The notes beneath the pieces were generated by a model that saw only the letters and a list, made by a program, of their open reading frames with translations, had not been told where the DNA came from and ran no database searches. DNA of 61,041 nucleotides. Origin: Planotetraspora phitsanulokensis (GTDB taxonomy: Bacteria; Actinomycetota; Actinomycetes; Streptosporangiales; Streptosporangiaceae). The DNA lies in assembly GCF_016863295.1 (NCBI RefSeq), contig NZ_BOOP01000053.1:1-61041 (forward strand), given 5' to 3'. This document shows, one piece after another, positions 54,220-61,041 of this stretch. Position numbers and translations under genes: made by a program. The stretch's first letter is position 1; the number at the start of each line of letters is the position of its first letter.

Positions 54220-55056
54220 CTAGTGAATACGGGGACTCATTGCACTCAGCTTGGTCAGGGCCTCCTCGGAGGGACTCCCGGGCTCCGCCTGGAGTGTGAA
54301 AAGGCGCTGGCCGGGGGCGCTATCTACGGAGAACGACTCATGCCACAGGTCCAGCTCGCCGACAAGGGGATGACGCAGGCGAACGATGTCGGAGCGGATG
54401 AGGCCTACGTCGTGGCGAGCCCACATCCGTCGAAAGTCCTCGCTTTCCGTCAAGAGCTCCTCGACCAGCTGGAGCAGGAACGGATCCTCATGGTCCACCC
54501 CGAGGGCGGCGCGTAGGTGGGCAACCATGGAACAGGCCTCCCGTTCCCAGTCCACCCACAACAATCCACTGGCCGCCGAGCTGAGGAAAATCATGCGCAG
54601 AAAGTTGTCGGTGTGCTCCAACCCTTCGACGAGAGCGGCAGACAACGTGTTGTGGACCAGCACATCTGTTCGACGGTTGCACACGCACGCCGGCACGTGG
54701 TTCCACCTGTCCATGAGCCGTAGTACATGCGCATTGACCTGGTCACCCCCGTCTTCGGCGCCGCGGCTACGTACCCGGGGTCGGGCGAGCTGGTGTAGAT
54801 GCTCGGTGGCTTCGGCGTCAAGGTGGAACACCCGAGCCAGGGCCTCGAGCACCCGATCCGACGGACGGCGTTCTCTGCCCTGCTCCAACCTTGTGTAGTA
54901 ATCGACGCTGACATCGGCCAGCAGGGCCACCTCGTCCCGGCGCAGCCCCGGCGTCCGGCGGCGGTCGTCACCCAACGGCAAGCCCACCTTGTTGGGAGGC
55001 ATGGCCTGACGCCGAGCGCGAAGGAAGTCGCCGAGAGTGCTCGACATGCCGGCCAT
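54220..55056 (-). CDS. XRE-family regulator with MmyB-like ligand-binding domain
   Basis: A 278-residue regulator closely related to that at 26540. Helix-turn-helix: TPGLRRDEVALLADVSVDYY and TRLEQGRERRPSD; MmyB-like domain: WVDWEREACSMVAHLRAALG. ATG 55056 directly follows TTTCTTACT without a ribosome site, the same context as the relative, favouring this start over the longer open frame. No intact partner gene is adjacent. Confidence 0.9.
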   Translation of the reverse strand: MAGMSSTLGDFLRARRQAMPPNKVGLPLGDDRRRTPGLRRDEVALLADVSVDYYTRLEQGRERRPSDRVLEALARVFHLDAEATEHLHQLARPRVRSRGAEDGGDQVNAHVLRLMDRWNHVPACVCNRRTDVLVHNTLSAALVEGLEHTDNFLRMIFLSSAASGLLWVDWEREACSMVAHLRAALGVDHEDPFLLQLVEELLTESEDFRRMWARHDVGLIRSDIVRLRHPLVGELDLWHESFSVDSAPGQRLFTLQAEPGSPSEEALTKLSAMSPRIH

Positions 55057-55224
55057 AGTAAGAAATCGCAGGTCAAGCCAATACAAAAGGGCGTGCCATG
55101 AGAGTTGGCGTCCAGTGATGACCGAGCTCGGCGTCGACCAGGTATCCACGGACCTTCCGGGACTCGCAGAAGCAGCCCACGCCGCGGGGGGCGATCACGT
55201 TCATCGTCGGCGTCGGCGGCCGTC

Positions 55225-55794
55225 TCAGGAAAGCTGCGCCTCCAGTGAGTGGCGGGCGGCAGCGAGGATGTCCTCGGACAGGTCCGTGCCCGCGGTGGCA
55301 CGGGCCAGGAGAATGGCTCCGACGAGGGTGGCGGTCGCGGCCAGGCCGTCCTCGCGGTCGGTGTCCGACAGCCAGTCGGCGAACTCTCGCACGCCGGCGG
55401 CGTAGGTCTCACGGCGGCCTGTGTCGTCGTCATCTGTCTTTGCGATATCGCTGGCAAGGCCCGCGGCGGCGCAGCCGGTCCCGGGTTCGTCCCTGTGGTC
55501 GGGCGAGAGGTACTCGTCCAGGAGTGCCTTGCGTGCCGTCGTGGCGTCGGGGTGGGCCTCGCTCAGGCCCGCCAGGTATGCGCCGCGTTCCTCGAACGCG
55601 CGAATGGTTGCTTCGGCCACGAGCGCTTCCTTGGAGCCGAACTGCTTGTAGAACCCGCCAGGTGTCAGTCCGATGGCCTTCATGACATCGGCGACGGTGA
55701 CTCCCTGCACGCCGCGCTCGCGGAACAGGCGCGCAGCCTCCGCGACGGCGCTGGCCCGGTTCTCCAGGGCCTGGGCTTGGGACACACGGCTCAC
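55225..55794 (-). CDS. TetR-family regulator
   Basis: A 189-residue repressor from the GTG at 55794 (another GTG at 55815 is possible). Helix-turn-helix: VTVADVMKAIGLTPGGFYKQ followed by FGSKEAL. The C-terminal domain includes GCAAAGLASDIAKTDD, typical of AcrR/TetR_C regulators of NmrA- or SDR-like genes. It is divergent from NmrA-like 56166. Confidence 0.9.
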   Translation of the reverse strand: MSRVSQAQALENRASAVAEAARLFRERGVQGVTVADVMKAIGLTPGGFYKQFGSKEALVAEATIRAFEERGAYLAGLSEAHPDATTARKALLDEYLSPDHRDEPGTGCAAAGLASDIAKTDDDDTGRRETYAAGVREFADWLSDTDREDGLAATATLVGAILLARATAGTDLSEDILAAARHSLEAQLS

Positions 55795-55826
55795 TGGGGG
55801 ACATCCCCTCTCCACTTAGAGGTTCA

Positions 55827-55870
55827 ACGATATCTATCGTAGCGGACCGCACTTCCATCCGAAGGTCCGC
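55827..55870. promoter_or_regulatory. Two candidate TetR operators
   Basis: ACGATATCTATCGT (55827-55840) is a nearly perfect palindrome with 6-bp arms. GCGGACC (55842-55848) and GGTCCGC (55864-55870) form a second inverted repeat. Both lie just upstream of the TetR start. Confidence 0.5.
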
Positions 55871-56114
55871 TTTCTGTGGGTATGCCAGGCTTCACGCAGC
55901 GTGACGAGCTCGACCTTCTTAGATGTCAGTCATAATCTAAATGCGATCCCAGGTTCTGCCGCCCTGACATAGCTGATGCCGGAGAGGTGGCGGACGGCCG
56001 CTCGTGGGCCCGTCGCCCTTACTGGTTCCAGGGCGGCGCAGCCCCGGCCGCGATCCCCTCTGCAGCCCGGCCTGGCGCTGGGCCTGCGAGCGATCTTGCT
56101 GACTCGGCACACCC

Positions 56115-56151
56115 GCGGCGCTCCGCAAAGTGCGCGGCGCTCCGCAAAGTG
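56115..56151 (+). repeat. 18-bp tandem duplication before the NmrA-like gene
   Basis: GCGGCGCTCCGCAAAGTG occurs at 56115-56132 and 56134-56151, a 19-bp period. It lies in the leader of the gene at 56166 and could be a double regulatory site or a recent slippage duplication. Confidence 0.7.
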
Positions 56152-56165
56152 GAAGAAGAGACGAA

Positions 56166-57053
56166 ATGACCATGATTCTGATCACCACCGCCAACGGCAC
56201 CACCGGCCGGCCGATGGTCGACTACCTGCTCAAGGACGGCTTCAACGTCCGCGCCATGGTGCGCAGTGACGATGCACGGGCACAGGAACTGCGCGAGGCG
56301 GGCGCCGAGGTCGTCTTCGGTGACCTCCTCAACTTCCGCGACGTGCGTGCGGCCTTGGAGGGGGTCCAGCGTGCCTACTTCAACTACCCGGTGGGGGACG
56401 GCCTGGTGGAGGCGGCCGTCATGTTCGCGCAAGCCGCAAAGGAGCAGAATCTCGAGCTCATCGTGAACATGTCGCAGATTCAGTCGCGCCCCTACGCGCG
56501 CAGCAAGGCCACCCAGAACCACTGGCTGTCCGAGCAGGTCTTCGACTGGTCCGGCGTCCCGACCACTCACCTGCGGATCACGTTCTTCATGCAGTGGCTC
56601 CTCTACATCTCCGGGCTCATCCGCTATGGCCGCTACGTGATGCCCTTCAATGGGGACAGCCGCTTCGCTCCGATCGCCGGCCGTGACATCGCACTGACCG
56701 CCGCCAACGTCTTCGCCTCGCCCGAGAAGCACGGCGGCCAGATCTACACGCTCACGGGCCCGGTGGAGTACAGCCACCAGGAGCTCGCGGCCGAGGTGAG
56801 CCGCGTGCTGGGCAAGGACCTTCCCTTCGAGCAGGTCACCGTGACCACGTTCCTTGAGTTGATCGGTCTGGGGAACGACACCGCCAAGCTCAAGCACTTC
56901 GAGGCGGTCACCATCGACCAGCAGGAGGGGCGCCTGGCAGGCGTCAGCGACGCGGCCCCGAGCATCAACGGCCAGCCGCTGGTGACGGTCGAGGAGTTCA
57001 TCAACGAGAACCGCTCCCTGTTCGAGCTCGACTACACCACGTCGGCAAGCTGA
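56166..57053 (+). CDS. NmrA-family NAD(P)-binding protein
   Basis: A 295-residue atypical SDR. Cofactor motif: ILITTANGTTGRPMVDYLL; then VRAALEGVQRAYFNYPVGDG and EFINENRSLFEL near the end. It is a distant relative of the protein at 46488. Such proteins reduce quinones or act as redox sensors. GAAGAAGAG precedes the ATG. Control by the divergent TetR protein is likely. Confidence 0.9.
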   Translation: MTMILITTANGTTGRPMVDYLLKDGFNVRAMVRSDDARAQELREAGAEVVFGDLLNFRDVRAALEGVQRAYFNYPVGDGLVEAAVMFAQAAKEQNLELIVNMSQIQSRPYARSKATQNHWLSEQVFDWSGVPTTHLRITFFMQWLLYISGLIRYGRYVMPFNGDSRFAPIAGRDIALTAANVFASPEKHGGQIYTLTGPVEYSHQELAAEVSRVLGKDLPFEQVTVTTFLELIGLGNDTAKLKHFEAVTIDQQEGRLAGVSDAAPSINGQPLVTVEEFINENRSLFELDYTTSAS

Positions 57054-57288
57054 CTTCCCCCTGGTGCGTGACCTGTTCAGGCTGATCGATGTCGACGACA
57101 ACGACCTGGGGCAGACCGTCGACGCGCTCGAGACCGCCGCCGACGGCATGCGAGCACTCGACCGCACGCAGCCGGTGACCGCGGACAACGACAGTGAGTG
57201 GTCCCCGGCCGGGACCGGTGTGGGCGCTGTACGCGCGGGTGGCCGACATGCGGCTGGTGCGCGCCGAGCTGGCCGAAGCAACGGGCCG

Positions 57289-57518
57289 GTGAGCGTGGCG
57301 GCCTTCATCGCTTCCCAGAAGACCGCCCATGGCGATCCCCACGCACTGACCTGCCGAGTATTGGGTGTCTCGCAGGCCTGGAGGACTTGTCCTCCCGCCG
57401 GATGCTCGGCTACGCCACCTCCGCCCATATCTCCGACTTCGACAACACCCGCCGCCGGCACAGCGCTGCCGACGGACTAGGACCAGCCGAGTACGAGCAA
57501 CAGATCATGGCCGCCTGA
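57289..57518 (+). pseudogene. IS3-family OrfB, internally deleted
   Basis: A GTG at 57289 opens SVAAFIASQKTAHGDPHALT and CRVLGVSQAW, the start of IS3-type OrfB. The reading then shifts to pieces of the integrase core (DLSSRRMLGYATSAH) and its end (NTRRRHSAADGLGPAEYEQQ). The catalytic centre is missing. Confidence 0.8.
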
Positions 57519-57567
57519 ACAGCCGCCGGTCCCGAGGACGACGACGTCGTAAGTGTTGCCGTCCAGG

Positions 57568-58128
57568 TCAGTTTCCCTTCGCGGCGCGGCCGAGACGGAA
57601 GGCCGAGATGAGGAAGAAGATGCCGCCGGGGATGGCGTATCCGGCCGCGTTGATCAGCGTCGGGCTGTCGGCGGAGGCGCCAACGATGAACGACGCACCG
57701 GCGAGTACGGAGATGCCGCCGCTGATGATCATCGGCCACTGGCCGCCCATCTTGCGGCGAGTGACACCCACGATCAGCTGGACCAGCCCGGCCACGATCG
57801 CCCAAGCGCCCCACACCCGCAGCACCGCCGGGATACCGGACGCGCAGGCGACGGCCACGCCGATGGCGGTGATCAGACTGACCGCGATGTTCACGTACAG
57901 CAGGGCAGGTGATCCGGTGGTGCGCGACGCGCGGGCGTCGATGATGGCGGCGCCCACGTCGAACAGCGGGTAGAGCACGAGCAGAGTGACCGCGAGCGGA
58001 CCCAGGTTCGAGGCGGTCGTGAACATCACGAGGGCCCAGACGATGGCGAAAGCGAACCGGACGAAGTACAGCCGCCGCAGTGCGGACGCGGTTCTGGAAA
58101 TGCCGGGCGAAGCAGCGATAGTGCTCAT
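57568..58128 (-). CDS. HdeD/DUF308-like membrane protein
   Basis: A 186-residue integral membrane protein with about six short helices, resembling the HdeD/DUF308 family, whose members are linked to stress responses in bacteria. Examples are YFVRFAFAIVWALVMFTTAS and GGISVLAGASFIVGAS. An 84-bp piece of this gene is copied at 2666-2749. It is divergent from the TetR gene at 58472 across a region with two identical 14-bp repeats. Confidence 0.8.
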   Translation of the reverse strand: MSTIAASPGISRTASALRRLYFVRFAFAIVWALVMFTTASNLGPLAVTLLVLYPLFDVGAAIIDARASRTTGSPALLYVNIAVSLITAIGVAVACASGIPAVLRVWGAWAIVAGLVQLIVGVTRRKMGGQWPMIISGGISVLAGASFIVGASADSPTLINAAGYAIPGGIFFLISAFRLGRAAKGN

Positions 58129-58386
58129 GGTGATCCTTTCGGTGGATGAGTGACGAGGAGAGCGGTTCAGCGCGGCCGTGGTCGCCCTTCTCGATCAGGT
58201 GGGCGACCAGCGATCGCCTGGTCCTGCCTGCCGACCAGGCACCAGGACGGGATGGTCTGCCAGGCCGCCGCCTCGCTCGTGCCGGTGGAGGCGCTCCCGG
58301 CGGATGGCGCTGCGCGACGCCCCTGGTCGCGCGGAAGCCACTGGTGCGTACGTGAATACGACGAGCCGCTGCTGGATCTCCCCCCT

Positions 58387-58453
58387 AGACCGAACGTTCT
58401 GTCGCGGCTCAGCATGGCAACCTGCCGCGCAGACTGTCAAGACCGAACGTTCT
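58387..58453. promoter_or_regulatory. Two identical TetR operator candidates
   Basis: AGACCGAACGTTCT occurs at 58387-58400 and 58440-58453, each with the palindrome GAACGTTC, in the 343-bp divergent intergenic region. The second lies 18 bp before the TetR start, suggesting autoregulation and control of both directions. Confidence 0.65.
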
Positions 58454-58471
58454 ATCCGCTAGGATGGTGGC

Positions 58472-59080
58472 ATGTCCAGCCAATCCGAAGGCCGGCCGTC
58501 CGAAGCGCGGTCCCGGCTGCTCAACACGGCCACCCGGCTCTTCTACGCGGAGGGCATCCACGCCGTCGGCATCGATCGCATCGTCGCCGAAGCGCAGGTG
58601 ACGCGGGCCACCCTCTACCGGCACTTCCCCGGCAAGGAAGACCTTGTCCTCGCCTATCTGAACGAGGTCGACCGAGCTATGCGGGGTCAGGCGGACAAGG
58701 CCGTCGCCGCCGGACTACCGGCCGCCGGCACCATCCAGGCCCTCAGTAAGTCCATCGCCCAGGGCATCCAGTCCCCCGGCTTCCGGGGATGTGCCTTCCT
58801 TAACGCTGCCGCCGAGTATCCCGACCCCGAGTCCCCGGTGCGCAAGGCCGTGCTCGCCCACCGCCAATGGTTCCTGGAAACCGTCACGGAACTGCTGGCC
58901 AAGATCCAGGAGACCGGCGCCGAGCCTGCCGCCCGCCACTTCGTGATGATGCGCGACGGCGCCATGGCCGCCGGCTGCCTGTTCGACCCAGTGCTGATCT
59001 GCGAGACCTTCCTGCGCGGAGTCGAGAGGCTCCTGCAGGTTTATGCCGCCACCGACTACAGCGGACCGGCGGGCGCCTGA
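58472..59080 (+). CDS. TetR-family regulator
   Basis: A 202-residue TetR-type repressor: HTH in AVGIDRIVAEAQVTRATLYR followed by HFPGKEDLVLAYL, and C-terminal domain with FRGCAFLNAAAEYPDPESPV. This type (TetR_C_16/LmrA-like) commonly controls membrane or redox genes. It is divergent from the HdeD-like gene at 57568 and likely represses it. Confidence 0.92.
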   Translation: MSSQSEGRPSEARSRLLNTATRLFYAEGIHAVGIDRIVAEAQVTRATLYRHFPGKEDLVLAYLNEVDRAMRGQADKAVAAGLPAAGTIQALSKSIAQGIQSPGFRGCAFLNAAAEYPDPESPVRKAVLAHRQWFLETVTELLAKIQETGAEPAARHFVMMRDGAMAAGCLFDPVLICETFLRGVERLLQVYAATDYSGPAGA

Positions 59081-59102
59081 AGCCGCAGGCCTACGCTCAG
59101 GA

Positions 59103-59560
59103 ATGAAGCCCGGCGAGCGCCTGGCCGTCGTCGGCCTCTCGGGAGCCGGCAAGTCCACCCTGGGCAAGCTGCCGGCCGGCATCGACCGCCCCCGCCTGGG
59201 CACGGTCACCGTCGGCTCGGTGCCCGTCGTCGACCTCTCCCCCGCCCGACTCCGCGAGCACGTCGTCCTGGTCACCCAGGAACAGCACCTGTTCTTCGGA
59301 CCGTCCGCGACAACCTGCTGCTGGCAGATCCGACGGCCGGCGACGACCGCCTGGGCAAGGCGCCGACTGGGTCCAGCAGCTCGCCCTGGCCAGGGTCATC
59401 CTGGCCGACCCGCACACCGTCATCCTCGACGAGCCCACCCCCATGCTCGACCCTCGTACGGCCAGGTCATGGACAACGGCCGGGTGGTGGAGGTCGGAGC
59501 CCATGACGAGCTGGTCGCGGCGGGCGGGATGTACGAGGCGCTGTGGAGGTCGTGGCACGG
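59103..59560 (+). pseudogene. ABC exporter ATP-binding domain, frameshifted
   Basis: Walker A is present (VVGLSGAGKSTLGK) with EHVVLVTQEQHLFFG as Q-loop. The frame then changes several times: VRDNLLLADPTAGDD, QQLALARVILADPHTVILDE (Walker B), and VMDNGRVVEVGAHDELVAAG at the end. The signature motif has been lost in a deletion. The membrane domain is absent. Confidence 0.8.
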
Positions 59561-59869
59561 CTCGTTGAGCTGGAGCGCCTGGGCGGTGAAGGCTTCACCG
59601 ACGAACTCGCCGACCGGGTCGCGGCACAGGTCAGCGCGGAAGCGATGAAGCGACGGCTAGCGAAGGCGGTCGCGGGCCTGTCCGCCGACCAGCGCGACGT
59701 TCTGCTGCTCGTGGTCCTGGCCGACCTCACCTACGAAGAGGTGGCGCAGGCGCTGGACGTGCCGTACGGAACCGTCTGCTCACGGTTCAGCAGGTCGCGG
59801 ACCAAACTGCGAGAGGCGTTGGGCGGGGTCGACCCCATGCTCGGCCAGGAAGGGCCTACCGATGGATGA
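59543..59869 (+). pseudogene. ECF sigma factor, C-terminal region only
   Basis: About 100 codons carrying sigma region 4 (LSADQRDVLLLVVLADLTYE, EEVAQALDVPYGTVCSRFSR). Region 2, which contacts the -10 element and core polymerase, is missing: the piece begins where the ABC fragment ends. The stop overlaps the next start, the usual arrangement of ECF sigma genes with CU044_5270 genes. Confidence 0.8.
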
Positions 59870-60986
59870 GTTGCAGACAGTCCGGGAGCTCTTCGAGGAA
59901 CCGCCGGCGCCGGACGCCGGGGTAGTCGCCCGGTCTCGTCTCCTCGCGACCGGATCACGCCGCCGCAAGTCGCGGTTGCGCTGGGCAGTCCCCGGCCTCG
60001 GCTTGGCCGCAGCAACAGCCGTCGCCGTCGCTGTGGCGGTGCCCCGGACGTCTCCTGGACCGCCTGTCGCCGGACCGGCCGACTCACCTGCCCGGACGGT
60101 ACTGCTCAACGCGGCATTACAAGCCGATCATCAGCCCACGAAGGTCGGGAAGTACTGGCATGTTGAGACGCGTGCCCGCTGGTTCCAAAAAGTGAAGCCC
60201 GGCGGATACATGATCGTCGAAACCGCCAGGTTCTCCACGTGGTAGGCCGCCGACCGATCCAAAGCCTCCGTCCAGCGGGTGCAGTACATGGGCGCCCGTC
60301 CGGCGACCTCGGCGGACAAGGCGGCATGGCGGCGTGCGGGCTCACCCCACACTTTCGAGACCGTCGGAGGGAAGCGATTCACGACAAGTCCGAGCAAACC
60401 CGTCGTGAGTCGGGGGGTGAACGCTCTGTCGATTCCCGGTGTGAGAGAGCCCAGCCTGCGCCAGTTGCAGGAGCTCCCCGCCGACCCTGATCGGCTCCGG
60501 GACTGGTTCCTCTCGCTCCCGAACAGCCCGACGCAGCCGGCTCCTCAGGTCGGGGTCACCCCGCAGGGACTTCCTGACGCGACACTCGCGCCTGTGCCGT
60601 CACCGGTTCTGAATGATGCACAGATCAACGAATGGCTCTTTGGGGCGGCCAGCAAGATGATCCTCGAGTCTCCGATCACACCGGCGGGGCGGGCTGCAGT
60701 CCTCCGCATGCTCGCTGACATCCCCGGCGTCGAACTGATCGGCAAGGTGCACGACGCCGACGGGAGGGCAGGAACAGCCATCGCCTGGAACCATCGCACG
60801 CCGGACGGTAAGAAGGAGGTGCACTCGCAGGCCCGGCTCATCATCGACGTCAAGACGGGACGAGCCCTAGCCGCAGAAGATGTGGTCACCGGACCCAACA
60901 ACATGCTCTATCCAGGCATACCAATCGGAGATGTCGCCGGCACCAGCACGGTGAAGGCCGGCTGGACCGACAAGGCGCCAGGCTGA
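59862..60986 (+). pseudogene. CU044_5270-family protein interrupted by one amber codon
   Basis: One continuous frame from ATG 59862 encodes a cytoplasmic start (DELQTVRELFEEPPAPDAGV), a membrane helix (LGLAAATAVAVAVAV), and an exported domain, broken only by TAG at 60243-60245. The sequence beyond (ADRSKASVQRVQYMGARPAT, VREPSLRQLQELPADPDRLR, ending GWTDKAPG) is well preserved. The family is thought to include anti-sigma-like membrane proteins. Only a short N-terminal protein would be made without readthrough. Confidence 0.8.
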
Positions 60987-61041
60987 TGTAGGCGATGTCA
61001 CATTCCGCCGGTCGCGGGCGGCGGCGGGCGAGAACACGCCC

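Noticed and set aside
56019-57461. 480-codon minus-strand frame opposite the NmrA-like gene
   Set aside because: No family features, and the plus strand encodes a complete NmrA protein with a ribosome site.

Overview
The window is high-GC DNA with start-codon use (ATG, GTG, one TTG), dense regulator families and F420-dependent luciferase-like enzymes that point to an actinomycete. The CU044_5270-family gene, MmyB-type XRE regulators and DUF7218-like protein suggest a Streptosporangiales/Streptomyces-like genome; this is inference, as there is no rRNA or intact housekeeping gene to anchor it. The content (many single-enzyme units, transposon scars and decayed genes) is typical of accessory chromosome-arm DNA rather than core chromosome.

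Layout. 1-4.5 kb: an IS5-type transposase running off the left edge, an inverted copy of its 5' end at 2.2 kb, and between them an MmyB-type regulator with a SnoaL-like protein; then a TetR/SDR pair. 5-7 kb: cupin and DoxX genes facing a LysR regulator. 7.4-17.1 kb: three copies of a short element with 22-bp iterated motifs, interspersed with a C45 acyltransferase, an SDR/MerR pair, an MmyB/alcohol dehydrogenase pair, a Tn3 remnant and a quinone oxidoreductase/TetR pair. 17-26 kb: acyl-CoA synthetase, a DUF7218-like protein, WYL regulator/VOC pair, F420 oxidoreductase, an orphan histidine kinase, and an ArsR regulator facing an Old Yellow Enzyme across a 39-bp palindrome. 26-39 kb: MmyB regulator, a small secreted protein beside an AT-rich stretch, AlkD, an internally deleted IS, an epoxide-hydrolase-like gene, F420 enzymes (one broken), a VOC protein, a lipoprotein and a molybdenum hydroxylase fragment. 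39-51 kb: MarR/methyltransferase pair, a possible tRNA-Pro remnant, transport proteins, a carbonic anhydrase, an NmrA-MFS-SDR operon facing an HxlR regulator, a recombinase remnant and an AraC/DHFR-like pair. 51-61 kb: a molybdopterin oxidoreductase with its cytochrome b, MmyB regulator, two TetR units, and a decayed ABC transporter, sigma factor and CU044_5270 gene.

The dominant pattern is the self-contained unit of one transcription factor and one or two oxidoreductase-like or small-molecule enzymes, usually divergent and often separated by a visible inverted repeat. About a dozen such units are packed here, separated by gene fragments and transposase scars. Many fragments are clean joins of unrelated coding pieces, so the region has been rearranged repeatedly.
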